A DNA stretch of 64,000 bases, from the NCBI GenBank assembly GCA_900539655.1, contig UQCR01000001.1:62001-126000 (forward strand), written 5' to 3'. Below are positions 8,844 through 17,944 of this stretch, one piece after another (the stretch's first letter is position 1; every line of letters begins with the position of its first letter). Origin of the DNA: an uncultured Robinsoniella sp. GTDB taxonomy: Bacteria > Bacillota > Clostridia > Lachnospirales > Lachnospiraceae. Made by a program: the position numbers and the translations under genes. The notes under the pieces are model-generated. The model ran no database searches, was not told the origin of the DNA, and was given only the letters and a program-made list of their open reading frames with translations.

Positions 8844-9779
8844 ATGAATTTAAAAGGACGCAGTTTTTTAACATTAAAAGATTTCACTTCTGAAGAAATA
8901 GAATACCTGCTGGATCTGGCGGGACAGCTTAAGGAAAAAAAGAAACGCGGTGTATTGGGTAACAGCCTGCGTGGAAAAAATGTAGCTTTGATTTTTGAAA
9001 AACCATCCACCAGAACGAGGTGTGCCTTTACGATCGGATGTACCGATGAAGGCGGACATCCGGAATATCTGGGGAAGGATGATATACAGTTAGGCCATAA
9101 GGAAAGTGTGGAAGATACTGCAAGGGTTCTGGGAAGAATGTTTGATGGTATTGAATTTCGTGGATTTAAGCATGAAACAGTTGAAAAACTGGCAGAATAT
9201 GCAGGAGTACCGGTTTGGAACGGGTTGACAGATGATTATCATCCAACACAGATTCTGGCGGATATGCTGACCATGAAGGAACATTTTGGCTATCTGAAAG
9301 GGCTTCGTTTTGTCTATTTGGGTGACGGACGCAACAATATGGCCAACAGCCTTATGATTGGTTGTGCAAAGCTGGGTGTTCATTTTACCATCATTGCACC
9401 AAAAGTATTGTGGCCAAAAGATGAACTTGTGTCTTTGTGTGAAGGATACGCAAAGGAATCCCAGGCAACAATAACCCTTACAGACTCAACGGACGGTGTG
9501 AAGGATGCGGATGTTCTCTATACCGATGTATGGTGCTCTATGGGAGAAGAAGACAAAGCTGCAGAGCGAATTGCACTGTTATCCCCATATCAGATTAATA
9601 GTGAGCTGATGAATAAAACTGGGAAAGATACCACTATTTTTATGCATTGCCTTCCGGCAGTAAAAGGAAAAGAGGTTACGGAAGAGGTATTTGAATCCGA
9701 TGCTTCAGTAGTATTTGATGAGGCTGAGAATCGTATGCATACAATTAAAGCTGTTATGGTAGCAACTCTTGGTGAATAA
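8844..9779 (+). CDS. argF: ornithine carbamoyltransferase
   Basis: Converts ornithine and carbamoyl phosphate to citrulline in arginine synthesis, or the reverse in arginine catabolism. The carbamoyl-phosphate motif STRTRC is at about residue 55. HPTQ is in DDYHPTQILAD and the ornithine-binding HCLPA is in the C-terminal domain. After HCLPA the protein lacks the segment of about 20 residues present in E. coli ArgI/ArgF, giving 311 instead of about 334 residues. Two ATGs compete (8841 and 8844); the second lies 7 bases after AGGAGG and gives the usual start MNLKGR. No other arginine gene is adjacent, so its biosynthetic or catabolic direction cannot be decided here. Confidence 0.93.
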   Translation: MNLKGRSFLTLKDFTSEEIEYLLDLAGQLKEKKKRGVLGNSLRGKNVALIFEKPSTRTRCAFTIGCTDEGGHPEYLGKDDIQLGHKESVEDTARVLGRMFDGIEFRGFKHETVEKLAEYAGVPVWNGLTDDYHPTQILADMLTMKEHFGYLKGLRFVYLGDGRNNMANSLMIGCAKLGVHFTIIAPKVLWPKDELVSLCEGYAKESQATITLTDSTDGVKDADVLYTDVWCSMGEEDKAAERIALLSPYQINSELMNKTGKDTTIFMHCLPAVKGKEVTEEVFESDASVVFDEAENRMHTIKAVMVATLGE

Positions 9780-9797
9780 CTTTCCTTGAAAAGAAGG

Positions 9798-9819
9798 CAT
9801 ATTTCATAGCTGAAATATG
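9798..9819 (+). other. perfect hairpin between argF and a small membrane gene
   Basis: A 9-bp perfect inverted repeat (CATATTTCA at 9798-9806, TGAAATATG at 9811-9819) with a 4-base loop and no T run. It may stabilise or process the argF message rather than terminate it. Confidence 0.45.
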
Positions 9820-9833
9820 TACTGGGTATAAAT

Positions 9834-10103
9834 ATGAAGAAATTTGCAAATAAAAGATCTCTGGATCTTGAGGTGGCAGGGACAATAGCCAGTTTTGCCA
9901 TTATTATATTAACGGTGGCAGCATTTTGGGAATATCAGTCCGGACAGCGGATATTTATCGCTGTGTTTCTCTTGGGAAGTATACTCAATGGAAGCCTCGC
10001 CGGTATGAACTGGTACCGGCGCCATATAGCGGCAGGGATTCTGTTTACCATTCTGACAATGATTTATCTGGGTGTCTGCGTGTATGCTGCACTGGCAGTT
10101 TAG
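9834..10103 (+). CDS. small membrane protein of unknown function
   Basis: An 89-residue protein with three likely membrane helices: about 14-32 (VAGTIASFAIIILTVAAFW), 40-55 and 66-88. Basic residues at the N-terminus (MKKFANKR) suggest a cytoplasmic N-end. I recognise no family. It sits between argF and birA without an obvious promoter and with only a weak ribosome binding site, so it may be expressed by read-through. The hydrophobic pattern makes it credible as a gene, but function is unknown. Confidence 0.6.
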   Translation: MKKFANKRSLDLEVAGTIASFAIIILTVAAFWEYQSGQRIFIAVFLLGSILNGSLAGMNWYRRHIAAGILFTILTMIYLGVCVYAALAV

Positions 10104-10197
10104 AGCGCCCTTCATCTGTCACGAATCTCCCGCAAAAGTGTGGCGTACAGCTGTCAGAAAGCAATTTGAAAACACGCTCTAAGGAGGGCAAACATTT

Positions 10198-11178
10198 GTG
10201 AAAAGTAAAATATTAGGTGCGCTTCGCAGTGCTGAGGACTACGTTTCGGGGCAGGAGCTCTGTGAAAATTTCGGAGTTACCAGAACTGCAATCTGGAAGG
10301 CAATGAACCAGTTAAAAGAAGAAGGCTATGAGATTGAAGCAGTTTCCAATAAAGGATATCGTTTGAAAGGCTGTCCCGACAGCGTTAAGGAAGAGGAGCT
10401 GCTAAGCCGTCTGCATACGAAGTGGGCAGGGCAGCAGATCGCATATATAAAGGAAGTGGATTCCACCAATAACTATGCGAGACGTCTGGCGGAAAACGGG
10501 GCAGTCCATGGAACTCTAGCTGTGACAGACCGTCAGTATGGCGGAAAGGGCAGGAGGGGTAAGACCTGGAGTATGCCGGAAAAAAGTTCTGTAGCCATGA
10601 CTTTGATCATACGTCCCCAGATGAATCCGGGTAAAGCATCTATGCTGACTCTGGTAATGGGACTTGCTGTTGCAAGAGCTGTGAACCGCATTGTGGGGCT
10701 TCCGGCGAAAATTAAATGGCCAAATGATGTAGTTCTAAACGGCAGGAAAATCTGCGGCATTCTCACCGAAATGAGTGCGGAAATGGAAGCCGTGAATTAT
10801 ATAGTCATTGGTGCCGGTGTCAATGTTAATATGAATGAGATGCCTAAGGAAATAGAACATGTGGCAACATCCCTTTCCATGGAGTGCGGACATGAAATTC
10901 ATCGTGCACAGGTAATTCAATACTGTATGGAAGAGTTTGAGCGGTGTTACGAGAAATTTATGCAGACACAGGATTTATCTCTTTTATTGGAAGAATATAA
11001 CGAAGTTCTGGTAAACAAAGGAAATATGGTGAAGGTACTGGAACCGGGGAATGAATATACCGGAATGTCCGATGGCATTAACAGCCAGGGGGAACTGCTG
11101 GTCACAAAAGAAAACAAAGAACAGGTCCGGGTATTTGCGGGCGAGGTATCTGTCCGGGGCTTTTACGGATATGTATAA
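10198..11178 (+). CDS. birA: bifunctional biotin-protein ligase / biotin operon repressor
   Basis: Activates biotin to biotinyl-AMP and transfers it to carrier proteins; with the biotinyl-AMP ligand it can also repress biotin genes. Residues 1-60 are a winged HTH (SGQELCENFGVTRTAIWKAM). The catalytic domain contains the biotin/ATP loop GGKGRRGKTW at 115-124 and KWPND from 173. The C-terminal 50 residues are the SH3-like BPL_C domain. The start is GTG with AAGGAGG 10 bases upstream. An imperfectly spaced inverted repeat TAGAGCG/CGCTCTA flanks the 70 bases before the ribosome binding site. No biotin biosynthesis gene lies in the window. Confidence 0.93.
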   Translation: MKSKILGALRSAEDYVSGQELCENFGVTRTAIWKAMNQLKEEGYEIEAVSNKGYRLKGCPDSVKEEELLSRLHTKWAGQQIAYIKEVDSTNNYARRLAENGAVHGTLAVTDRQYGGKGRRGKTWSMPEKSSVAMTLIIRPQMNPGKASMLTLVMGLAVARAVNRIVGLPAKIKWPNDVVLNGRKICGILTEMSAEMEAVNYIVIGAGVNVNMNEMPKEIEHVATSLSMECGHEIHRAQVIQYCMEEFERCYEKFMQTQDLSLLLEEYNEVLVNKGNMVKVLEPGNEYTGMSDGINSQGELLVTKENKEQVRVFAGEVSVRGFYGYV

Positions 11179-11222
11179 ATAAGAATAACATAAAATAAGT
11201 GATAAGGTGTCAGGAGGAAACG

Positions 11223-11558
11223 ATGTACCAGGATAAATTAATATTATGCGGAGCAAGTGCATATGAACAAAAATTTTATTTAAATGAAAACTTCGCTGCT
11301 CTTCCCGACAGTATAAAAGACGAACTGAAAATAATGTGCGTCTTGTATACACAGGATGTGGGAGGAGTGCTCACGCTTGAATTTGAGGAGGATGGGACGC
11401 TTTGTTTTCGGACAGAGGCGCATGAATCAGATTATGCCTATGATGAAATTGGAAGCGTATTAAAAATTAAAGAGCTTCAGCGGAGCAAGGAAGAACTGCT
11501 GCGTTCACTGGAAATGTATTATAAGGTGTTTTTTCTTGGAGAAGACTATGAAGATTAA
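11223..11558 (+). CDS. conserved small protein (probable DUF6145 family)
   Basis: A 111-residue soluble acidic protein. It is rich in the order seen in a Lachnospiraceae family I recall as DUF6145: DKLILCGASAYEQKFY at the start, LKIMCVLYTQDVGG in the middle and YYKVFFLGED at the end. No function is known. I start it at ATG 11223, which has AGGAGG upstream; a longer frame from 11199 has no such site. Its last 11 bases overlap dusB, so the two are translationally coupled. Confidence 0.75.
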   Translation: MYQDKLILCGASAYEQKFYLNENFAALPDSIKDELKIMCVLYTQDVGGVLTLEFEEDGTLCFRTEAHESDYAYDEIGSVLKIKELQRSKEELLRSLEMYYKVFFLGEDYED

Positions 11559-12507
11559 GATAGGCAGCGTAGAGCTGGCAAATCCATTTGTCTTAGCGCC
11601 GATGGCAGGGGTTACTGACCTGCCATTTCGCTTGCTTTGCAAAGAGCAGGGAGCCGGACTGCTGAGTATGGAGATGGTGAGTGCCAAAGCGATTTCTTTC
11701 CATAATAAGAATACAGAGAAATTGATGGAGATTGAGAAATCAGAACATCCCATAGCACTGCAGCTGTTTGGGTCGGATCCGGATATTATCAGTGAAATGG
11801 CAAAGGAAATTGAAGAAAAAGAATTTGACATTCTGGATATTAATATGGGATGCCCGGTGCCCAAAGTGGTAAACAACCAGGAAGGTTCCGCACTCATGAA
11901 AGATCCGAAGAGAGTTGCTGCGATTGTGAGCAAAACCGTTAAGGCGATTAAAAAACCGGTTACGGTCAAGATCAGAAAAGGATTTGATCCGGAACATGTG
12001 AACGCGGTAGAGATAGCAAGGATCATAGAAGACTGCGGTGCGGCAGCAATTGCGGTGCATGGAAGAACCAGGGAACAGTATTATTCCGGATTAGCAGACT
12101 GGGATATTATAAGGCAGGTAAAAGATGCCGTGGGAATACCGGTTATTGGCAATGGTGATGTTACGGATCCGCTGTCAGCTAAAAAGATGATGGAAGAGAC
12201 CGGATGTGACGGCATCATGATTGGCAGGGCAGCAAGGGGAAATCCATGGATATTCAGAGACCTGGCTGCATACTTTGAAGAAGGGGTATTGCTCCCGAAA
12301 CCTTCCATTCCGGAATTAAAAGAAATGATCCTAAGACATGCACAGCTTCAGCTTCAATATAAAGGGGAATATACCGGGATACGGGAGATGCGCAAGCATG
12401 TTGCATGGTATACTGCCGGATATCCTCATTCTGCTGCCATACGCCGATGCGTAAACGAGATTGAGAGTATGGAACTGCTGGAAAAGATGCTGGAAGATAA
12501 ATTTTAG
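11548..12507 (+). CDS. dusB: tRNA-dihydrouridine synthase DusB
   Basis: FMN-dependent reduction of specific uridines in tRNA D-loops. The 319-residue TIM-barrel shows APMAGVTDLPFR, the catalytic Cys in NMGCPVPKV (C102), KIRKGF, VHGRTREQYYSG, IGNGDV and IGRAARGNPW, all Dus hallmarks; the C-terminal helical domain follows. I prefer ATG 11548 (MKIKIGSVELANPF), with GGAG upstream, over a TTG four codons earlier. It overlaps the upstream gene. DusB commonly sits near greA and lysS in Bacillota, as here. Confidence 0.93.
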   Translation: MKIKIGSVELANPFVLAPMAGVTDLPFRLLCKEQGAGLLSMEMVSAKAISFHNKNTEKLMEIEKSEHPIALQLFGSDPDIISEMAKEIEEKEFDILDINMGCPVPKVVNNQEGSALMKDPKRVAAIVSKTVKAIKKPVTVKIRKGFDPEHVNAVEIARIIEDCGAAAIAVHGRTREQYYSGLADWDIIRQVKDAVGIPVIGNGDVTDPLSAKKMMEETGCDGIMIGRAARGNPWIFRDLAAYFEEGVLLPKPSIPELKEMILRHAQLQLQYKGEYTGIREMRKHVAWYTAGYPHSAAIRRCVNEIESMELLEKMLEDKF

Positions 12508-12550
12508 TCATTGGAAGATACTGGATGGCGCTATTTTAACCTTGAGATTC

Positions 12551-12579
12551 TTGACAATTTGCCACTGATAGGATATAAT
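12551..12579 (+). promoter_or_regulatory. consensus sigma-A promoter of greA (and probably lysS)
   Basis: TTGACA at 12551-12556 and TATAAT at 12574-12579 with a 17-base spacer, a full consensus match. Transcription should begin near 12586, so the leader contains the long hairpin at 12600-12659. Confidence 0.85.
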
Positions 12580-12599
12580 ACTGTGATTGTTACGTAAAC

Positions 12600-12659
12600 G
12601 TACGATTCACCTCATTTTATAGAATGGGAAACAGTCCTGTAAAATGAGGTGTTTCGTAC
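12600..12659 (+). other. 20-bp hairpin in the greA leader
   Basis: Bases 12600-12619 pair with 12640-12659 over 20 positions with only two mismatches, around a 20-base loop. The stem core is CACCTCATTTTA/TAAAATGAGGTG. No long T run follows (TTTCGTACTTG), so a simple intrinsic terminator is not assured; a leader RNA structure or attenuator is possible. Confidence 0.7.
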
Positions 12660-12722
12660 TTGAGTGCGTTAAGGGGCTTGAAAACAAATACCAAAAATAG
12701 ATGTAGGAAGGGTGCAGTAATA

Positions 12723-13205
12723 ATGGAAGAAAAGAAGAACTTATTAACTTATGCAGGATTAAAAAGCCTGGAAGAAGAGCTTCACGATTTAAAGGTTGTT
12801 AAAAGAAAAGAAGTTGCCGGAAAAATTAAAGAGGCAAGAGAGCAGGGAGATCTTTCTGAAAATGCAGAATACGATGCAGCCAAAGACGAACAGAGAGATA
12901 TTGAAGCAAGAATTGAGCAGATTGAGAAAATTTTAAAAAATGCAGAAGTAATTGTAGAAGACGAAGTTGATTTAGACAAAATCAGCGTTGGATGTGCTGT
13001 AAAAGTTTACGATGCAGAATTTGAAGAAGAACTGGATTTTAAAATCGTAGGTTCATCCGAGGCTAACAGCCTTCAGGGTAAGATATCAAACGAGTCTCCG
13101 GTTGGAAAAGCATTAATCGGCGCAAAAGTTGGCGATGAAGTGGTTGTAGAGACCCAGGCAGGAGACATGAAGTATAAGGTGTTAGAAATACAAAGATCCA
13201 TTTAA
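12723..13205 (+). CDS. greA: transcription elongation factor GreA
   Basis: Binds the secondary channel of RNA polymerase and stimulates cleavage of backtracked RNA. The 160 residues comprise an N-terminal coiled coil (about 1-75, with the tip acidic pair in GDLSENAEYD) and a C-terminal FKBP-like domain (SPVGKALIGAKVGDEVVVETQAG). I use ATG 12723 because it follows GGAAGGG and gives the normal GreA length; the frame extends upstream into the leader. It probably forms an operon with lysS, 16 bases downstream. Confidence 0.95.
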   Translation: MEEKKNLLTYAGLKSLEEELHDLKVVKRKEVAGKIKEAREQGDLSENAEYDAAKDEQRDIEARIEQIEKILKNAEVIVEDEVDLDKISVGCAVKVYDAEFEEELDFKIVGSSEANSLQGKISNESPVGKALIGAKVGDEVVVETQAGDMKYKVLEIQRSI

Positions 13206-13221
13206 TTAAGGAGGAAAGACA

Positions 13222-15159
13222 GTGGCTGAACAGAAGAAGGTACAGGAACAGGATATTAATCAGTTGTTAAAGGTACGCCGCGAAAAGCTGGAAGAATTAC
13301 AGGCAAACGGTAACAATCCTTTTGAAATTATGAAATATGATGTAGACCATCATAGCAGAGAAGTGAAAGAGAATTTTGAAGAGCTGGAAGGTAAACAGGT
13401 TTCCCTGGCTGGACGTATTATGTCCAAACGTGTGATGGGGAAAGCTTCTTTTTGTAACATTCAGGATCTGGAAGGCAATATCCAGTCTTATGTTGCAAGA
13501 GACAGCATCGGAGAAGAAGAATACAAAGCATTTAAGAAAATGGATATCGGTGATATCGTTGGCTTAAAAGGCGAAGTATTTAAAACGAAGACAGGTGAAA
13601 TCTCAATTCATGCATCTGCAGTATCCCTGTTGTCCAAAAGCCTTCAGATTCTGCCGGAAAAATTCCATGGATTGACCAATACCGATATCCGTTACCGCCA
13701 GAGATATGTAGATCTGATTATGAATCAGGATGTGAAGGATACTTTTGTAAAGCGTTCCAGGATCATCAGCTGCATTCGCCAGTACCTGGATGGAAATGGA
13801 TTCATGGAAGTGGAAACACCGATCCTGGTTCCAAATGCAGGTGGAGCTGCTGCCAGACCTTTTGATACCCATTATAATGCTCTGGATGAAGATGTGCATC
13901 TGAGAATTTCACTGGAGTTATATTTAAAGAGATTAATCGTAGGCGGTTTAGAACGCGTTTATGAAATTGGACGTGTATTCCGTAATGAAGGTCTGGATAC
14001 CAGACATAACCCGGAATTTACTTTATTAGAGCTTTATCAGGCATATACAGACTACCATGGCATGATGGATCTCTCTGAGAACCTCTACCGCCATGTAGCC
14101 CGGGAAGTTCTGGGAACAACTGTAATTACCTATGGTGACGTGGAGATTGACTTATCAAAGCCGTTCGAACGTCTCACTATGGTAGAAGCGGTTAAGAAAT
14201 ATGCAGATGTAGATTTTAATGAAATTAAGACGGAAGAAGAAGCAAAAGCTTTAGCTGATAAAAAGGGCGTACACTACGAAGCAAGACATAAAAAAGGCGA
14301 TATCCTGAATCTTCTATTTGAAGAGTTTGTAGAGGAACAGCTGATCCAGCCAACCTTTATTATGGATCATCCGGTAGAAGTATCTCCACTTGCTAAGAGA
14401 ATACCAGGAAATCCGGATTATACAGAGCGTTTTGAGCTGTTTATCACAAAACGTGAAATGGCAAATGCATTCTCCGAATTAAATGACCCGATTGACCAGC
14501 GCGGACGTTTTGAAGCCCAGGAAGAATTAAAGGCTCAGGGAGACGAAGAAGCCAACAGTGTGGATGAAGACTTCTTAAATGCCCTGGAACATGGTATGCC
14601 GCCTACAGGTGGAATTGGAATCGGTATTGACCGTATGGTAATGCTGCTTACGAATGCAGCTGCAATTCGTGATGTGCTGCTGTTCCCGACAATGAAGACT
14701 TTGGGTGGTTCTGACTCTTCTGCCAAGGCAGGTAAAGCTGAAAATGCAGCTTGCGCACAGGAAGTGAAAGCAGCGGAAGTTATCGATTTTTCAAAGGTGA
14801 AAGTGGAACCTCTTTTTGAAGAGATGATAGATTTTGAGACCTTTTCAAAGGCTGATTACAGAGCTGTGAAGGTAAAAGCTTGTGAAGCAGTACCGAAGAG
14901 CAAGAAGCTTTTGAAATTCATCCTTGATGATGGTTCAGGCACAGAAAGAGTGATTTTAAGCGGTATTCACGAGTATTACGAGCCGGGAGACCTGGTTGGA
15001 AAGACTTGTATCGCTATCGTAAATCTGCCTCCAAGACCTATGATGGGGATTGACTCCTGTGGAATGCTGATTTCAGCAGTTCATGAGGATGACGGGAAAG
15101 AAGGATTGAATCTTTTGATGGTGGATGACAGGATTCCGGCAGGGGCTAAATTATACTAG
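13222..15159 (+). CDS. lysS: class II lysyl-tRNA synthetase with C-terminal tRNA-binding domain
   Basis: Charges tRNA-Lys. Residues 1-150 form the anticodon-binding OB fold. The class II core has motif 1 around FMEVETPILVPNAGGAAARPF, motif 2 at GRVFRNEGLDTRHNPEFT and motif 3 at GIGIGIDRMVMLLT, ending near residue 493. After an Ala/Lys-rich linker, residues from about 531 to 645 form a second OB fold like the C-terminal domain of MetRS and Trbp111 (FSKADYRAVKVKACEAV, GTERVILSGI, VNLPPRPMMGIDSCGMLISA). Ordinary LysRS proteins are about 490-500 residues, so this is a fusion. GTG start with AAGGAGG. Confidence 0.95.
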   Translation: MAEQKKVQEQDINQLLKVRREKLEELQANGNNPFEIMKYDVDHHSREVKENFEELEGKQVSLAGRIMSKRVMGKASFCNIQDLEGNIQSYVARDSIGEEEYKAFKKMDIGDIVGLKGEVFKTKTGEISIHASAVSLLSKSLQILPEKFHGLTNTDIRYRQRYVDLIMNQDVKDTFVKRSRIISCIRQYLDGNGFMEVETPILVPNAGGAAARPFDTHYNALDEDVHLRISLELYLKRLIVGGLERVYEIGRVFRNEGLDTRHNPEFTLLELYQAYTDYHGMMDLSENLYRHVAREVLGTTVITYGDVEIDLSKPFERLTMVEAVKKYADVDFNEIKTEEEAKALADKKGVHYEARHKKGDILNLLFEEFVEEQLIQPTFIMDHPVEVSPLAKRIPGNPDYTERFELFITKREMANAFSELNDPIDQRGRFEAQEELKAQGDEEANSVDEDFLNALEHGMPPTGGIGIGIDRMVMLLTNAAAIRDVLLFPTMKTLGGSDSSAKAGKAENAACAQEVKAAEVIDFSKVKVEPLFEEMIDFETFSKADYRAVKVKACEAVPKSKKLLKFILDDGSGTERVILSGIHEYYEPGDLVGKTCIAIVNLPPRPMMGIDSCGMLISAVHEDDGKEGLNLLMVDDRIPAGAKLY

Positions 15160-15325
15160 GAAATAAGATTTAGGACAAATTTACGACCAAATAAAGAGAA
15201 TGCGTTCAAAAGTGTAAGCAGATGAGAACAAATGCTTCACTACTTTTACATCAGATTAACAGTAGCTGCTGTAGAAACTTTACTGAATGTATCACCGGGC
15301 TTCTTAATTTTATAAAGTTTTGTAC

Positions 15326-15367
15326 AAAAAGGACATTTTCCAGCGATTGGAAAATGTCCTTTTTTTG
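15326..15367. terminator. bidirectional terminator between lysS and the AraC-type gene
   Basis: A 17-bp perfect stem: 15326-15342 pairs with 15349-15365 region (core GGACATTTTCCA/TGGAAAATGTCC), flanked by an A run and a T run. It serves lysS on the plus strand and the convergent regulator gene on the minus strand. Confidence 0.85.
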
Positions 15368-15382
15368 TAGTGCACCACAGGT

Positions 15383-17635
15383 TTAATGACTTCCCCTTTT
15401 TTCCATGATACATTCGGCGTACTTCTGCGGTGTCAATCCGGTGTATTTGCTGAATACCCGAATGAAAGTATTGGAGCTGTTAAACCCTGTGAGCGTACTT
15501 AAATCCTTTGTTTTCAGGAATGGATCTTTTTCCAGAAGAGCTTTCGCCTGATTAATGCGGTAGTTATTCAGATAATCTTTAAAATTATTGTCACTCAGCT
15601 GTTTGAATAGTATACCACAGTATTTGGGTGAAATATTAAACTGGTCGGCAAGGTCATTAAGCATGATATTATCCTGGTAATTTTGGTGTATATAGTCCAG
15701 CATACGGGAAAGTACGGCTTCATCCTGGGTCTGGGTGCGCCGGTTTTTCTCATGTATGGTTTCGGTGATAACCGTTTTGATGCCAGAGATCGTCACAGAG
15801 TCCGCCCAATGTGTATACCAGTGTTCATAATCGATGGGACGGCCTATAAATTCCTCCGGGCAGGTTTTCATCTCCTGGAATATTCGGTTCACCGTTCCAA
15901 TCAAAGCATAGATAAAGTTCTGCAGGACCTCCATAGACAGAACCTTCTGTACCAGATTTTCACGGATCAGGTTGTCGAATAGTTCAAGTGCCTGCTCCTG
16001 GCCTTCTATAACGGACTGTATCAATTTATTTTCCATAGACAGAGGGTAGGAGTAGGTAGCAGAATCTATGTCCGCAATTTGAGCGTGCGTGATGATTTTG
16101 TCGTGTGGAAGCATGGGGAGATATTCGGATATCTTCAATGTCTCCAGATAACAGGGATGCAGATTTTCAAAGCCTTCTTTTACCGAACTGAGAACTATCT
16201 GCTCTTCCCAGTATTTGCCCTCTGAATCCGGGTCCGGAGAGGAGGACATCACCTGGGCTGCCAGCGCCTTTGCTTCCTCCAGAGTGCCGGAGATCATGAT
16301 CAGGGCGTAACGATACATAGACAGCTTCACTAATACCAGATCTTTTCTTTGCAGGCAGCTTTGGAATATAAGATTCTTATAGAGCTCCAGCTGGCAGAAT
16401 CTGCTGTCATCCGGGGGAAGGGCGGAATCGGGGGTAAAACAGATCAGTCCCACGCAAAATCGGCTGTGGTCAGGAAAATAAGGCTTCTCTTTGGGTGCCA
16501 GATAACCATTTGGGTCAGTAAGCAGATTCTGGTAATACTGCTGTGCAAGAAGCGTATCTGTAGTCTTCTGGGTTGCCAGAAGGCTGTGATTCAAGCTCTG
16601 GATTTTAGCCAGATTTTCGTTTAGAATTCCGAACTCGTCATAATGCTGTGAATTTTCCTTAATATGCGGCTGCAAAACCTCATAAATTGGCCGGTACAAA
16701 AGATTTGCCACATAATAAAAAGCAGCGCACAGCAACAGGAAAATAGCCATGACAGACAGCAGGAACAGAAAAATATTCATGGCATTCAGACTGTACTGGT
16801 CATAGAGATAGGAAATATTCCAGTTCATTGACAAAAGATGTGCATTTGCAATATAGTAGCCGGATTTCCTGACAATATCTTCACTGGAATCTAAGCCTTC
16901 CAGCAGTGACTCAAACAGTGCAGTATCTTCAGCGTCCAGGGAACTGGTGATGAAAAGCCCATCGGTGTTGGAAATCCAGTATTTTTCAGGCGTGGCAGTG
17001 CCCACCAGGGAAGTGATGGGGATATCTGCCATATAGATGCAGGTGCGGGGCTGTTTGTATCCCTTAATTAAATAATAAAGTGAGACAAGTGCGCCTTCTT
17101 CATTATAATGAGGGATCACATAGGGAAACATATTTTCTTCGAAATAACTCTGTATATCTGCCAGGTCCTTTTCGGACAATCCTTTTTTCTTGCGAAATTC
17201 GGTTATGGAAAAAGAACCTTCTGGTGACAGAACGGTGGAATGCGTGCTGTTCTCCATATCAATCTCTCCGTTATTCAGGAGCAGATAGACCTGGAAGCGG
17301 GTCTCTACCGCACCGGCATATTTTAACAAGGACTTTTGTGCTTTGGAGGAAAGGAGATAAAAATCCGACGTTCCTTCTGAGACAGACCATTCCTTAATCA
17401 GAGAATCGTTTACAATATCCGTCATGGTATTGGAAATCTCTTTAAGTGAGGCGGCGCTTTTCTCTTCCAGAATTGACCTGGAAACAGTGATGGAGCTCAT
17501 ATAATTTTCTTCCGATTGCTGTGACAGGAATATTCCTGTGACGGATGCCAGCGCCAGCGTTACAACTGCAGCTAAGAGCAGGAAGACAAATTTCAGTTTT
17601 TGATGATATAAACCGGAAGGATGTTTCAGCATCAT
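15383..17635 (-). CDS. membrane-anchored AraC-family transcriptional regulator
   Basis: A 750-residue regulator with an extracellular sensing region. Membrane helices lie at about 14-36 and 283-310, and the segment between them is predicted extracellular (Cache-like in layout). A cytoplasmic region of about 330 residues follows. The last 105 residues contain two AraC HTH motifs (LADQFNISPKYCGILFKQLSD, TGFNSSNTFIRVFSKYTGLTP). Regulators of this architecture commonly sit beside LplABC-type importers and control them, as this one does divergently. AGGAGG six bases before the ATG supports the start. The signal it senses is unknown. Confidence 0.88.
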   Translation of the reverse strand: MMLKHPSGLYHQKLKFVFLLLAAVVTLALASVTGIFLSQQSEENYMSSITVSRSILEEKSAASLKEISNTMTDIVNDSLIKEWSVSEGTSDFYLLSSKAQKSLLKYAGAVETRFQVYLLLNNGEIDMENSTHSTVLSPEGSFSITEFRKKKGLSEKDLADIQSYFEENMFPYVIPHYNEEGALVSLYYLIKGYKQPRTCIYMADIPITSLVGTATPEKYWISNTDGLFITSSLDAEDTALFESLLEGLDSSEDIVRKSGYYIANAHLLSMNWNISYLYDQYSLNAMNIFLFLLSVMAIFLLLCAAFYYVANLLYRPIYEVLQPHIKENSQHYDEFGILNENLAKIQSLNHSLLATQKTTDTLLAQQYYQNLLTDPNGYLAPKEKPYFPDHSRFCVGLICFTPDSALPPDDSRFCQLELYKNLIFQSCLQRKDLVLVKLSMYRYALIMISGTLEEAKALAAQVMSSSPDPDSEGKYWEEQIVLSSVKEGFENLHPCYLETLKISEYLPMLPHDKIITHAQIADIDSATYSYPLSMENKLIQSVIEGQEQALELFDNLIRENLVQKVLSMEVLQNFIYALIGTVNRIFQEMKTCPEEFIGRPIDYEHWYTHWADSVTISGIKTVITETIHEKNRRTQTQDEAVLSRMLDYIHQNYQDNIMLNDLADQFNISPKYCGILFKQLSDNNFKDYLNNYRINQAKALLEKDPFLKTKDLSTLTGFNSSNTFIRVFSKYTGLTPQKYAECIMEKRGSH

Positions 17636-17944
17636 TACGCACCTCCTTTTTGATGGAAATTGTTGAAAATCCAGTATAAATTATAATTGCATTCTGTTGA
17701 TAATTCAAGTGAAAGAGCCTTATTTTACAAGGATTCGGACAAAATGGTGATCTTTTGAAAAATGATGATGCTATAAAAACCGGATAATTTGCAAAAACGG
17801 TACCGGATGAAAAGAAGGTATTCCAAAAAACAGAGATAAAATGCTCCGGGGAATTTGATGATTTACTTTTCAAACCGGATCCGTTATGGTTGTTCCATCG
17901 ACTCGAAGCGCTTCGATACTGTAGAAAGGAGAGAAAAGAGGACT
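17636..17944. promoter_or_regulatory. divergent regulatory region of the uronate-oligosaccharide locus
   Basis: The 309-base gap between the AraC-type gene and lplB. It has a putative extended -10 (TGCTATAAA, 17769-17777) without a good -35, as expected for an activated promoter. Three copies of ACCGGAT are at 17779, 17802 and 17874. A perfect 14-bp palindrome TCGAAGCGCTTCGA is at 17903-17916. These are candidate sites for the AraC-type regulator and a LacI/CcpA-type protein; none is proven. Confidence 0.5.
17903..17916. promoter_or_regulatory. cre-like palindromic operator
   Basis: TCGAAGCGCTTCGA is a perfect palindrome with the AAGCGCTT core typical of LacI/CcpA-family operators, though its outer bases (TCG/CGA) differ from the usual TGA/TCA. 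It lies about 30 bases before the likely lplB start, where it could mediate catabolite control. Confidence 0.5.

Noticed and set aside
12600..12722. T-box riboswitch before greA-lysS
   Set aside because: No specifier-loop architecture or TGGNACCGCG antiterminator sequence is seen; only a simple long hairpin is present.
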